64,000 nucleotides of DNA from an uncultured Saprospiraceae bacterium. GTDB taxonomy: Bacteria; Bacteroidota; Bacteroidia; Chitinophagales; Saprospiraceae. How positions within the stretch are numbered: position 1 is the first letter of the stretch; each line of letters begins with the position of its first letter. Shown one piece after another: positions 1-8,688 of this stretch. The notes beneath the pieces were generated by a model, which searched no databases, had not been told where the DNA came from, and saw only the letters and a list, made by a program, of their open reading frames with translations. The stretch lies in contig CALLPI010000013.1 of NCBI GenBank assembly GCA_938015595.1, positions 1 to 64,000 on the forward strand. Reading direction: 5' to 3'. The position numbers and the translations under genes were made by a program.

Positions 1-573
1 CTCCATGGAAAAAAGCAGCTCTTCTATCCATTTGGCGTACCAGCACCAGCCAAAATTTATGTAGGTCGTCGTATTTGTCGAAAAACGAGTAGCTCACACT
101 GTCAAAAACTAAGGGCGTGCAACTTTTTGCGCCGCTGGGACGGGCCAATCAGACCCTCGAAATAAGAAGATTACGACGCAGATAGTGCGCGTATCAGATA
201 AAAAGAAAGCAGCTTTCCGTCAGGAAAAGCGAAAGTATTGAGCATGATAGGAAAGGAATGGCGAGAGGCAATCGGAGATAAACCCATGAAAGATGTTTTC
301 CTTATGGCTGCAAATATAAGGGCGCTCGCGCTAGTGTAGCAACACTTAGCACAGATTTTTTTTTCTGCCGCGGATGGAGACTGTAGAATTGAACCCACAG
401 GCAAGTAATTTAGTAAGTAGATAAGCAGCCGTAAAATGCTCTAGCCGATGCAAAATTAAAAGCAAAAGTCAATATAAGTATACCCTGTTTGGGGTATTTT
501 TAACATTTTTAATTCGGAATGCGCCTGACAAGATGGAACACAGGGCACAAATTTGGTTAACAGCAGCCTTTGG
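1..573. other. Gene-free left edge, possible gene remnant
   Basis: No convincing gene. A plus-strand frame is open from the window edge to a TAA near 164, and a minus-strand frame is open from about 150 to the edge. Neither has a recognisable family motif, so this may be the end of a neighbouring gene or a remnant. A 77-codon minus-strand frame at 171-404 has no ribosome-binding context or family resemblance and is not called. The only structured element seen is the hairpin at 480-501. Confidence 0.4.
480..501 (+). terminator. Small intrinsic terminator-like hairpin
   Basis: ATACCC (480-485) and GGGTAT (492-497) form a perfect 6-bp stem around a 6-nt loop, followed by a T tract to 501 on the plus strand. 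It does not suit the minus-strand kinase gene at 574, so it would end a plus-strand transcript entering from the left. The stem is short, so this is tentative. Confidence 0.4.
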
Positions 574-1962
574 CTAGTCTCTTGATATCATCAAAATGCC
601 TTTCTCTGCGTTGATGCTGGCTTTCTGGAGCAGATCCACTACATTGCTTGCACCAAACTTGCGCATGATATTCTTTCGGTGTACGCTGACCGTTTGGGGG
701 CTAATGAAGAGTTTTTGGGCAATCTTGACATTGGTCAGGCCAAGCGCTATCAATCGAAGAACCTCCAGCTCCCGACGGGTAAGGCGTTCTATACCTGGAT
801 GGAGCAGCGGAAGTCTTTCTCCTGCTCTGGCCCCTGCCAACAGAGTGCGTATCAGCGAATAAGCGGCATACTCAAGGTTTTGAGCTGTAGCTTTCAGGGC
901 GTCGGCCAGCACACTAGGGCCTGATTGTATGGAAAAGGCAGCCGTAAGCCCGATGGTTTCCATGTCTGCAGCGCGTAGGTGGAGGTCGCCACACAGGGCA
1001 AATAGCGGCACTCCCATAGTCTTGGCCTGTAGGGCCATGCCGTGTATGAGCTTGCCATAGGATGTCTGGATATCCAGGCGGCCTTCGCCGGTAATGACAA
1101 TGTCAGCTTGTTGAAGCGCCTCCCTAAACCGGACAGCCTCCAACACGGCCTCTGCACCAGGCTTGAGGTGGCCGCGCAAGAAAGCAAGGCATCCGCCACC
1201 CATGCCACCTGCTGCGCCAGCACCAGGAATGTATTGAACGTCTGTATTAAAATATTCCTGAAGCAACACAGCAAAATGCCGCGTAGCCGCTTCTAGCCTG
1301 GCAACAGCACTCGCATCAGCGCCTTTCTGCCGAGCAAAGACCTGGGCAGCGCCTACCTCGCCAACCAAAGGGTTTCGGACATCCGTCCAGATTTCTACCG
1401 CAATCTTAAGTGGATCGAAGACCAGCGCTGAGGCATCTATGCTGGCCACAGTGTCGAGGTTGCCACCAGTAGGACTTACTGGCTGGCCGGCGTGATCCAG
1501 AAAAACAACCCCCAGCGCCTCGGCCATCCCTGCGCCGCAGTCGTGTGTAGCGCTCCCTCCCAGGCACAGTACGATGCGCTGTACCCCCTTGTGCACAGCA
1601 TCCAGTATCAATTCGCCTGTGCCGTACGTGGAGGTGCGGAGCGGATTGCGTTCCTCTGGGGTAAGCCACTGTAGACCGGAAGCCGCTGCCACTTCAATAA
1701 AGGCTGTCTTACCATCGGCAGACAAACCATAGCTTGCTTCTATTTCCCGAAACAAAGGATCATGAACTTTGACCACCACCATGCTGCCACCACTATGAGT
1801 AGTAAGTACTTCGGCCGTGCCTTCACCTCCATCTCCTAACGGCAGTATGGTGGTATGTATCTCAGGTGATGCAGCAGCTACCCCACGCTCAATGGCCGAG
1901 CATACTTCTTTTGCCGAAAGCGCATCTTTGAAAGAATCACAAGCAATGAGGACGCGAAGCAT
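574..1962 (-). CDS. Glycerate kinase fused to a LuxR-type HTH domain
   Basis: 462 residues. Residues 1 to about 378 are a complete glycerate kinase of the GlxK/GarK family, which phosphorylates D-glycerate using ATP. Visible landmarks are DSFKDALSA (9-17), GDGGEGTAEVL (43-53), the glycine-rich GGSATHDCGAGM (135-146), GAGAAGGMGGG (247-257) and GEGRLD (292-297). Family members normally end near residue 380. Here an alanine-rich linker leads to a GerE/LuxR helix-turn-helix at about 391-450 (LTRRELEVLRLIALGLTN, then SPQTVSVHRKNI). The reading frame is continuous, with no internal start obvious before the HTH. It is divergent from the GMC oxidase gene, 73 bp away. A metabolite-responsive regulator or moonlighting enzyme is an inference; the two domains are seen directly. 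Confidence 0.9.
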   Translation of the reverse strand: MLRVLIACDSFKDALSAKEVCSAIERGVAAASPEIHTTILPLGDGGEGTAEVLTTHSGGSMVVVKVHDPLFREIEASYGLSADGKTAFIEVAAASGLQWLTPEERNPLRTSTYGTGELILDAVHKGVQRIVLCLGGSATHDCGAGMAEALGVVFLDHAGQPVSPTGGNLDTVASIDASALVFDPLKIAVEIWTDVRNPLVGEVGAAQVFARQKGADASAVARLEAATRHFAVLLQEYFNTDVQYIPGAGAAGGMGGGCLAFLRGHLKPGAEAVLEAVRFREALQQADIVITGEGRLDIQTSYGKLIHGMALQAKTMGVPLFALCGDLHLRAADMETIGLTAAFSIQSGPSVLADALKATAQNLEYAAYSLIRTLLAGARAGERLPLLHPGIERLTRRELEVLRLIALGLTNVKIAQKLFISPQTVSVHRKNIMRKFGASNVVDLLQKASINAEKGILMISRD

Positions 1963-2035
1963 TCACAGAACTGTTTTTGGGAATAAAAAAGATCTACAGC
2001 TGCCGTAAAAAAACTCGAAACAAACCACAAATGAC

Positions 2036-3658
2036 GTGAAAAAATTAAATTTACCGACACAAAAATGCTTTTCTGACGTGAAGATAGAAATATTTGACTA
2101 CATCATCATAGGTTCTGGCTTTGGAGGAAGCGTGTCGGCTATGCGACTTGCAGAAAAAGGCTACAAGGTGCTGATATTGGAAAAAGGCAAGCGCTTTGAG
2201 GCAAAGGACTTCCCAAAAAGCAACTGGCAATTGGGTAAGTACCTGTGGGCGCCTCTGATTCGTTGCTTCGGCATTCAGCAGTTGACCTTCTTCAAAGAAG
2301 TTTTTGTACTGAGCGGCGTAGGTGTAGGCGGCGGAAGCCTGGTCTACGCCAATACCCTATTGACCCCACCAGACACCTTCTTTACTAATCCGGTATGGGC
2401 AAAATTCAAGGACTGGAAAAGCACGTTGACACCTTATTATGATATAGCTAAAAAAATGCTGGGCGCTACCCCCGCCAAACATCACTACGAAGACGACAGG
2501 CTACTGGCTGAAGTAGCCCAGGAAATGGGTAGAGGGCATACATACTCCGGCGTGGACGTAGGCGTGTACTACGGAGACCCCAATACACAGACAGACCCAT
2601 ACTTTGACGGCAAAGGCCCGCTGCGAAAAGGCTGCGTGGAGTGTGCCGGCTGCATGGTGGGGTGCCGGCATGGTGCCAAAAACACCTTGGATAAAAACTA
2701 TCTTTGGTTTGCAGAACAATACGGTGCAAAGCTGATACCCGAAACGCTGGTCACGCAAGTGAGCTACGAAGAGCACACAGGGCTGTACACGGTGCAGGGG
2801 CGAAGCAGTACTGCTTGGTTTGGTGGCAAGACTTCCAGGTACCAAGCCAAGGGCGTGGTGTTCAGCGCAGGCGTACTGGGTACTATGCGCCTACTACTGG
2901 AGCAAAAGCACCGCCTGGGCACATTGCCTCGCTTGTCGGATAGGTTGGGCGAAAACCTGCGCACCAATTCAGAATCTCTGTGTGGCGTGGTCAATGCAGA
3001 CCGAAAACTCAACTACGGGCTAGCCATTAGTTCGGGGTTTTATCCCGACGAACACACACATGTGGAGTTGGTCAAATTCCCAGACAAGTCGGGCGCCATG
3101 TTGCGGTTGGGTTCATTAGCCGTGGACGGCTCAAACCCTTCTGTCAGATGGCTCAAATGGATAGGCACACTGATACTACACCCTTGGAAAGCACTCAAGA
3201 TGCTATGGGCTAACAACCTGCCGCGCTACAGCGTGGTGCTGCTGGTGATGCAAACCCTCGACAACTCTATGCGTATGGTGTGGAAGCGGGGGCTGTGGGG
3301 CGGCAAGATAGCCCTGGACAACCGCGCGAAGGGATACCAAAAAGTGCCCGCCTACATTCCTTCCGGGCAGGAGGTAATGCACCGCTATGCCCGAAAGGTA
3401 AACGGCACTGCCATGAACTCCATCATGGAACTGACCATGAATATGTCTTCTACGGCGCACATCATCGGGGGGTGCCCAATGGGCGCTACTGCGGAGGAGG
3501 GCGTGGTCAACGACCGTTTCGAAGTATTCGGATATCCCAATATGTACATACTGGACGGCTCCATTGTACCAGCCAACTTAGGGGTGAACCCCAGCCTGAC
3601 CATTACGGCGCTTAGCGAGTACGCCATGGCGCAGATTCCGGCCAACCCCCCCACATGA
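2036..3658 (+). CDS. GMC-family FAD oxidoreductase (cholesterol oxidase-like)
   Basis: 540 residues from a GTG start; a second in-frame GTG near 2078 is a possible alternative because the FAD-binding fold begins right after it (DYIIIGSGFGG, residues 21-31). The C-terminal GMC region is recognisable (HIIGGCPMGA, then NPSLTITALSEYA), where the catalytic His/Asn region lies. Between them, Cys200, Cys203, Cys206 and Cys210 form a CxxCxxCxxxC cluster, found in the ChoD-like branch of the family and resembling a 4Fe-4S ligand set. It probably oxidises a sterol, alcohol or similar hydrophobic substrate; the substrate cannot be told from sequence. No signal peptide is seen. The gene ends 1 nt before the convergent muramidase gene. 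Confidence 0.85.
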   Translation: MKKLNLPTQKCFSDVKIEIFDYIIIGSGFGGSVSAMRLAEKGYKVLILEKGKRFEAKDFPKSNWQLGKYLWAPLIRCFGIQQLTFFKEVFVLSGVGVGGGSLVYANTLLTPPDTFFTNPVWAKFKDWKSTLTPYYDIAKKMLGATPAKHHYEDDRLLAEVAQEMGRGHTYSGVDVGVYYGDPNTQTDPYFDGKGPLRKGCVECAGCMVGCRHGAKNTLDKNYLWFAEQYGAKLIPETLVTQVSYEEHTGLYTVQGRSSTAWFGGKTSRYQAKGVVFSAGVLGTMRLLLEQKHRLGTLPRLSDRLGENLRTNSESLCGVVNADRKLNYGLAISSGFYPDEHTHVELVKFPDKSGAMLRLGSLAVDGSNPSVRWLKWIGTLILHPWKALKMLWANNLPRYSVVLLVMQTLDNSMRMVWKRGLWGGKIALDNRAKGYQKVPAYIPSGQEVMHRYARKVNGTAMNSIMELTMNMSSTAHIIGGCPMGATAEEGVVNDRFEVFGYPNMYILDGSIVPANLGVNPSLTITALSEYAMAQIPANPPT

Positions 3659-3659
3659 G

Positions 3660-4484
3660 TCAGCGATCGTACTGATACAACTTCAGTTCGTTGATCAGGC
3701 CGATCAGCTTTTGGGCATAGCGAGGGTCGGTGGCATAGCCAGCCTCCTGCAGACCCTCCGCCCAGGCTTCATACTCAGTCGCTTTGTGCCGAAACAAAAA
3801 CCGGTAACGCTCGCCCTTGAGCAGGGCGCTGTGCGCTCTAAAACTCTCCTCCGGAGTTTTGAATTTGCGGAAGAAGTCCTTGTGCGAATCGTCCGTGTAG
3901 TTGGTGCAGTGCCCTCGCTTGCAGGTTCTGGAAAAGCACTTGATGCCAAAGTGGTTGTTGTTTTGCACAGCAAGGCGACTTTCGCCGGCATCACTCTCTA
4001 GCAAACCCTGCGCCAGGGTGATGCTGGCCGGTATGCCATGTTTCTTCATTTCTGCTACGGCATAGTCGGCATATTGCCTGACATAAGCCTGCATCTTGCG
4101 GCGCTTCTCTGCCTTCTGTGCCTCGGTAAGACCGCTAGCATCAAAGAGCAGATTAGAAAATGTATTGGCCAAGTTTTCATCCTCGGCATCTTTCCTGGAG
4201 GATTTTTTATTCTTCCTTCGAGGCTCCTTCCGGGAAGCCTTTACTGGCTTGGTCTCCCTGCTGGAATGTTCTCGGCTGGCCCCTTGAAATTCTGCATCCG
4301 CAGCCGCTACAGCCTCAGAAAATTCCAATGACAGGCTGATGTCTCTGAACGTGAAGGTATAAACAACCATACAAACCACCGTAGCTTTCACCCAAAAACC
4401 GCGAGACCGTGGATCGAAGTACTGAGATGCCTGGGTAAACAGCCGGCCAAGCGCATCCGGAGAGTAAGGAACTGGCTTATTCAT
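3660..4484 (-). CDS. GH73 glucosaminidase-domain peptidoglycan hydrolase
   Basis: 274 residues. An uncleaved membrane segment lies near residues 30-50 (VKATVVCMVVYTF), followed by a Lys/Arg-rich, charged linker. The C-terminal 150 residues are a mannosyl-glycoprotein endo-beta-N-acetylglucosaminidase-like (GH73, FlgJ-type) domain: SITLAQGLLESDAGESRLA, NNNHFGIKC, then a Tyr-rich AGYATDPRYAQKLI. It should cleave glycan strands of peptidoglycan while anchored in the inner membrane. The glutamate in LLESDAG is the likely catalytic acid by family comparison. The start has no nearby rival ATG. It stands alone, convergent with the GMC oxidase. Confidence 0.88.
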   Translation of the reverse strand: MNKPVPYSPDALGRLFTQASQYFDPRSRGFWVKATVVCMVVYTFTFRDISLSLEFSEAVAAADAEFQGASREHSSRETKPVKASRKEPRRKNKKSSRKDAEDENLANTFSNLLFDASGLTEAQKAEKRRKMQAYVRQYADYAVAEMKKHGIPASITLAQGLLESDAGESRLAVQNNNHFGIKCFSRTCKRGHCTNYTDDSHKDFFRKFKTPEESFRAHSALLKGERYRFLFRHKATEYEAWAEGLQEAGYATDPRYAQKLIGLINELKLYQYDR

Positions 4485-4616
4485 TTTAATATATTCTGTT
4501 AAAAATGAAATGCAAAAATAAACAAATTGTGTTTTAAAAACAAGCCCAGCTTACAATTTTTCTCAAAAAAAGTCATTCATAGAACGTGGCGCATTTTTAG
4601 AATGCCAGAATGCTAC

Positions 4617-4624
4617 TACATTTG
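4617..4624 (+). promoter_or_regulatory. Bacteroidota -7 promoter element for the OmpH gene
   Basis: TACATTTG matches TAnnTTTG. Transcription would begin about 4631, which excludes the upstream in-frame ATG at 4610 and supports the start at 4655. No clear -33 box is seen, only a T-run around 4593. Confidence 0.6.
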
Positions 4625-4654
4625 CATCTTGATCTTATCAACCAACCTACCTAC

Positions 4655-5170
4655 ATGACTTTGAGAAAAATAATCGGCGTAATGTGCCTGCTTGTGCTGA
4701 GCTACACAGCGGGCCATGCCCAAAAATACGGCCACCTGAACCTGGGTAACGCCGTAGCCATGATGCCCGAAACCAAAACCGCCGACGCTGAGCTGGCTGC
4801 ATACCAAACCCAACTTGTAGCTAAGGGTGAGGCCATGGCCAAGAAGTTTCAGGAAAACTACGAAAAATTTGTAAAGGACTCACAGTCCGGCACATTCCCG
4901 CCCGTACAACTACGCACCCGCCAGGAAGAACTCCAAAAGGAACGCGACGCCTTGGTGGACTACCAGGACGAAGTGGAAGAACTGGTACAGAAAAAGCGCG
5001 AAGAACTACTCAAGCCCATTTTCGACAAAGTGGTGGCCGCAGTCAAGGACATTGCCAAAGAAAACGGCTACCTGCTCGTCTTTGACTCCAGCGTGTTCAA
5101 CACCTTGCTGTTTGCCGAAGATAAGGACGACCTCATGCCGCTGCTGAAGGCCAAGTTGGGTATCAAATAA
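4655..5170 (+). CDS. OmpH/Skp-family periplasmic chaperone
   Basis: 171 residues. The ATG at 4655 gives a clean signal peptide (TLRKIIGVMCLLVLS to GHA, then QKYGHLNL). The mature protein starts with the short beta strand typical of Skp/OmpH (YGHLNLGNAVAMMPE), continues into a long charged coiled coil (roughly residues 40-130: many K/E/Q, with KERDALVDYQDEVEELVQKK) and returns to a beta strand (GYLLVFDSS). Skp-type trimers hold unfolded outer-membrane proteins in the periplasm. An ATG 45 nt upstream lies before the predicted transcription start and was not used. The glucan phosphorylase gene follows 75 bp later and may be cotranscribed. Confidence 0.88.
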   Translation: MTLRKIIGVMCLLVLSYTAGHAQKYGHLNLGNAVAMMPETKTADAELAAYQTQLVAKGEAMAKKFQENYEKFVKDSQSGTFPPVQLRTRQEELQKERDALVDYQDEVEELVQKKREELLKPIFDKVVAAVKDIAKENGYLLVFDSSVFNTLLFAEDKDDLMPLLKAKLGIK

Positions 5171-5245
5171 AGCCTCGGCCCACTCCGCTTGAATCCAGGT
5201 AATTTGCCAATGCAAACCTGAATCCACACCGAAAGTACTCAAGAT

Positions 5246-6877
5246 ATGGTAGCCAAAACGTCTCATCTTCCCAAAGTAGCCTACTTCTGTATGGAATACG
5301 GCCTCGACAATAGGTTCAAGGCCTACGCCGGCGGGCTGGGTATCCTGGCCGGCGACTACCTCAAAGGCGCCAAAGACTACGACTTCCCCATAGTGGGCAT
5401 TGGTATCAAGTGGAAGCAAGGCTATACTGACCAGATGATCTCGCCCGAAGGCCAACCCTATGACACTTACCACAACTACCGCTACGACTTCCTAGAGGAC
5501 ACCGGCGTGACGGTCAGCGTGGACATCCGGCGTAGAACCGTCAAATGTAAGGTGTGGAAACTGGATTGCTTTGGCAACGCACCGCTCTACCTGCTGGATA
5601 CCGACCTGCCAGAAAATGGCGAAGACCCCTGGATCACGGGGCAATTGTATGGGTGGTTTGGCGAGGAGCGCATAGCGCAAGAAATGGTACTGGGCGTGGG
5701 CGGAGTCAGGGCTTTGCGTGCGCTTGGCATAGAGGTGGATGTCTATCACTTCAATGAGGGACATGCGCTGTTCGCCGGGCTTGAGCTGATACGCGAAAAA
5801 CGCGAGCAAGGCATGGCGTTTGAAGCCGCCTGGGAAGCCTCCCGCCGACAGATTGTTTTCACTACGCATACCCCTGTAATTCAAGGCAATGAGTCGCACC
5901 CCATCGACCGCCTCATGTACATGGGTGCCAACCTAGGCATGACTGTCACGCAACTCAAAAAACTGGGCGGCTCGCCCTTCAACATGACGGTGGGCGCACT
6001 CCGCCTATCGCGCAAATCCAACGCCGTGGCGCAACTGCATGCCAAGACGGCCAACAAGATGTGGAAACACGTAAAAGGGCGCTCTGAAATTATAGGTATT
6101 ACCAACGCCATACACCTGCCCACCTGGGTGGACAGCACCATGATAGAGGCAGCCGAAAAGAATGGAGACCTTTGGGCTGCCCATACAAAAAACAAGCGCG
6201 ATCTGGTTGCATTTGTCAAAGCACGTACAGGCATAGAACTAAATGTCGAAAACCTCATCATCGGCTTTTCGCGACGAGCTGTGCCATACAAACGCAGTGA
6301 CCTCATCTTCAGCAAACCAGAACTGATAGACCCACTACTCAAGGAGCGCAAGGTACAAATCATCTTCTCCGGCCGTGCACACCCCCTCGACGACACTGGC
6401 AAGGCCATTGCCGCCAACCTGGTAGCCATGTCCAAAAAATACCCCGGCGCTGTAGTGTTTTTGGAAAATTATGGCATGGATATCGGCGCGGCTCTTACGC
6501 GCGGCTCCGACGTGTGGCTCAACAACCCGCGCCGGCCCAAAGAAGCGAGCGGCACCAGTGGCATGAAGGCGGCTATGAACGGCGTACTCAACCTCAGTAT
6601 TCTGGACGGCTGGTGGCCAGAAGCTTGCCAACACGGTGTGAACGGCTGGCAATTTGGCGACGGTTTTGAAAGCGATAACGAAACAGAACTGGACGCCCAC
6701 GACCGCAATGCGCTGTATCAAGTACTGCTACAGGAAGTGGTGCCTACCTACTACAACAACCGCTCTAAATGGGTAGACATGATGCGCCAAAGCATCCTCT
6801 CCACAAAAGACTACTTCAGCGTAAAGCGCATGTTGGAGGAATACTACGAGCTGCTTTACTGCGAGGAGGAGGCATAA
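5246..6877 (+). CDS. glgP: Short-type alpha-glucan (glycogen) phosphorylase
   Basis: 543 residues, the compact bacterial/archaeal form of GT35 phosphorylase, shorter than the roughly 800-residue E. coli GlgP/MalP. It releases glucose 1-phosphate from alpha-1,4-glucans with phosphate. The pyridoxal-phosphate motif EASGTSGMKAAMNG is intact, its Lys being the Schiff-base residue. Other landmarks are YAGGLGILAGD near residue 28, HFNEGHALF, FTTHTPV, and RRAVPYKRSDL. The start ATG precedes KVAYFCMEYG, the usual N-terminal strand. No glycogen synthase or branching enzyme lies nearby. TAATTTG near 5190 is a weak promoter candidate. Confidence 0.93.
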   Translation: MVAKTSHLPKVAYFCMEYGLDNRFKAYAGGLGILAGDYLKGAKDYDFPIVGIGIKWKQGYTDQMISPEGQPYDTYHNYRYDFLEDTGVTVSVDIRRRTVKCKVWKLDCFGNAPLYLLDTDLPENGEDPWITGQLYGWFGEERIAQEMVLGVGGVRALRALGIEVDVYHFNEGHALFAGLELIREKREQGMAFEAAWEASRRQIVFTTHTPVIQGNESHPIDRLMYMGANLGMTVTQLKKLGGSPFNMTVGALRLSRKSNAVAQLHAKTANKMWKHVKGRSEIIGITNAIHLPTWVDSTMIEAAEKNGDLWAAHTKNKRDLVAFVKARTGIELNVENLIIGFSRRAVPYKRSDLIFSKPELIDPLLKERKVQIIFSGRAHPLDDTGKAIAANLVAMSKKYPGAVVFLENYGMDIGAALTRGSDVWLNNPRRPKEASGTSGMKAAMNGVLNLSILDGWWPEACQHGVNGWQFGDGFESDNETELDAHDRNALYQVLLQEVVPTYYNNRSKWVDMMRQSILSTKDYFSVKRMLEEYYELLYCEEEA

Positions 6878-6901
6878 CAGCCACAAAATAACAAAAACCT
6901 A

Positions 6902-7279
6902 TCAGAACGGCAAGTCATCGCCAAATTCTGCACCGGGAGGCTCATCAGCAGCGGCGGGAAAACCCGTCTGAGGTGGTGCCACATAGTTGGGCTGAGCCGT
7001 AGGCGCCGCAGCCTCTGCCTTTTCAACACGCCAGGCATTCAGATTAGTGAAGTACTTGCCTTGCCATTCGCGGCCGCGCAAATCAAAGCTGACCTTGACC
7101 CAATCTCCTTCATTGTAGGGGTCTATTAAGCCACAGCGCTCCTGGGTGAGTTGAAACTTGACATATTCAGGGTAGCGCCCTTCAGTGACCTCAATGACAA
7201 ATTCCCTGGCCTGAAAGGTGCCTGTTTTGTTTTCAATCTCATACTTCTTGATGAGTTTGCCGGCTACTTCAAAAGACAT
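6902..7279 (-). CDS. DUF3127 OB-fold protein with an SSB-like C-terminal tip
   Basis: 125 residues from the ATG at 7279 (SFEVAGKLIKKYE). The first about 90 residues match the DUF3127 family of Bacteroidota, a single-stranded-DNA-binding-like OB fold (FVIEVTEGRYPEYVKFQLTQ, GDWVKVSFDLRGREW, NLNAWRVEKA). A Pro/Ala-rich linker follows and the protein ends GAEFGDDLPF, almost the acidic-aromatic tip (DDDIPF) through which SSB recruits repair and replication proteins. A DNA-binding role is inferred from this. An upstream in-frame ATG at 7306 would add nine residues unlike the family. It is convergent with the glucan phosphorylase gene. Confidence 0.85.
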   Translation of the reverse strand: MSFEVAGKLIKKYEIENKTGTFQAREFVIEVTEGRYPEYVKFQLTQERCGLIDPYNEGDWVKVSFDLRGREWQGKYFTNLNAWRVEKAEAAAPTAQPNYVAPPQTGFPAAADEPPGAEFGDDLPF

Positions 7280-7375
7280 GATCGGAGGTTTTGGTTCAAA
7301 CTCCAAAGGTAAGCGCCGCCGACTGTTCTACCAACAAATCAGCGCAAACTTTTTGTACAAAGCCGCAACTCCGGC

Positions 7376-8002
7376 TTAGCCCTGCACATAGATCACTTTC
7401 TTCTCCTCGAAGAAAGACTCCCTGAAGAAGTCGGTGATGTGCCAGGTCTCTGTGTATTCGTGAGGCGACAGAGCACTCGTTTCCTCGGCAAGGTTTCCGC
7501 CCTTGAGCGCGATGAGGCCGTTGGGCATGGCATGGCGGTGCTTTCTCTTAAGCAAAGGCCGGCTCCAGAGCAGCAGTTTATCCAGCGAAGCCACCCCACG
7601 CGAGACGACAAAATCAAAGCGTTCACGCAAGGTTTCAGCGCGTGCATGACGGGTAGAGACGTTGGCCAGTTGCAAATCAGCAACAACGGCATCCACCACC
7701 TTTATTTTTTTGCCGATACTGTCGGCTAGTATGAATTGTGTTTCGGGGAAATAAATAGCCAAGGGTATGCCGGGGAAGCCCCCCCCAGCACCGAGATCCA
7801 ATACCGCAGCCTCTGGCAAAAATCTGAATACCTTAGCAATAGCCAGCGCATGAAGTACATGATGCTCATAGAAGGCGTCCATGTCCTTTCGGGAAATAAC
7901 GTTGATCTTGTCGTTCCACTCTCGGTACAGAGGCAGTAAACGAGCGAAACGCTCGCGCTGGAAATCACTCAGTTCTGGAAAATATTTGAGTACAATATCC
8001 AT
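7376..8002 (-). CDS. rsmG: 16S rRNA (guanine-527-N7) methyltransferase
   Basis: 208 residues, the normal length for RsmG/GidB. The S-adenosylmethionine motif VLDLGAGGGFPGIPLAI is intact near residues 68-84, and WNDKINVISRKD and FDFVVSRGVASL are family signatures. It methylates G527 of 16S rRNA in the small ribosomal subunit. The ATG at 8002 shares one nucleotide with the TGA of the upstream pseudouridine synthase gene (TGATG), so translation is probably coupled. It is the last gene of the DUF4834-RluA-RsmG operon. Confidence 0.95.
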   Translation of the reverse strand: MDIVLKYFPELSDFQRERFARLLPLYREWNDKINVISRKDMDAFYEHHVLHALAIAKVFRFLPEAAVLDLGAGGGFPGIPLAIYFPETQFILADSIGKKIKVVDAVVADLQLANVSTRHARAETLRERFDFVVSRGVASLDKLLLWSRPLLKRKHRHAMPNGLIALKGGNLAEETSALSPHEYTETWHITDFFRESFFEEKKVIYVQG

Positions 8003-8685
8003 CAAAATAAGGGCTTAAAAGTATTCCAGAGAGGGTCTTCCGGCGGGGAGGCCGTGATTTCAACCAGCTCCAGACTCACTGGATGCAGGAAAGCCAGTTT
8101 CCAGGCATGCAGATGAATACTGCCGCCAGGGTTACTGCGCCGAAAGCCATACTTGTCGTCGCCTTTGATAGGGCAGCCAATTGCGCCAAGTTGGGCGCGT
8201 ATCTGATGATGCCTGCCAGTGTGAAGTTGAATTTCCCAGAGGTGATAGCGTTCACTACTGCCCAGTATCCGATAGTGTAGAATGGCCTCCTGAGCATTAG
8301 GCTGGTCTTTATCTGCTGCAAGGCTTCGATTGCGACGGCCATCTTTGCGCAGGTAGTGCATCAGCGTACCCACTTTTTCAGAGGGCAACTGTGCCGTAAT
8401 GGCCAGATAAGTCTTTTGCACCTGCCGCTGACGAAACTGCTCCTGCAATGCTGAGAGCGCACGGGTGTTTTTAGCAAAGAGTACAACGCCGCTGACGGGG
8501 CGGTCAATGCGATGTACCAAGTGCAAACGACAGTGGCAGTACATTTCTGCCAACTCCAGCAAAGACTTGTCGCCGGTTTTGTCAGGCTGCACCGGGCACA
8601 TGGCGGGCTTATGGAAAGCGATGAATTGGTTATTTTTGTACAGCACGTGGTCGCCAATGCGAAAATTGCCAGGAGTTTCCGTCAT
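8002..8685 (-). CDS. RluA-family RNA pseudouridine synthase
   Basis: 227 residues with the RluA catalytic motif HRIDRPVSGVVLFAK near residue 57, whose Asp is the nucleophile that isomerises uridine, and the family strand HTGRHHQIRAQLGAIGCPIKGD. There is no N-terminal S4 domain, as in RluA/RluC short forms such as TruC. The target may be rRNA or tRNA and cannot be fixed from sequence. It is the middle gene of a tight operon: 3 nt after the small DUF4834-like gene and 1 nt overlapping rsmG. Confidence 0.92.
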   Translation of the reverse strand: MTETPGNFRIGDHVLYKNNQFIAFHKPAMCPVQPDKTGDKSLLELAEMYCHCRLHLVHRIDRPVSGVVLFAKNTRALSALQEQFRQRQVQKTYLAITAQLPSEKVGTLMHYLRKDGRRNRSLAADKDQPNAQEAILHYRILGSSERYHLWEIQLHTGRHHQIRAQLGAIGCPIKGDDKYGFRRSNPGGSIHLHAWKLAFLHPVSLELVEITASPPEDPLWNTFKPLF

Positions 8686-8688
8686 ACC

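Noticed and set aside
171-404. 77-codon minus-strand frame at the left edge
   Set aside because: No family pattern, no start context and Cys/Ser-rich random composition; it lies in a stretch with no other gene signal.
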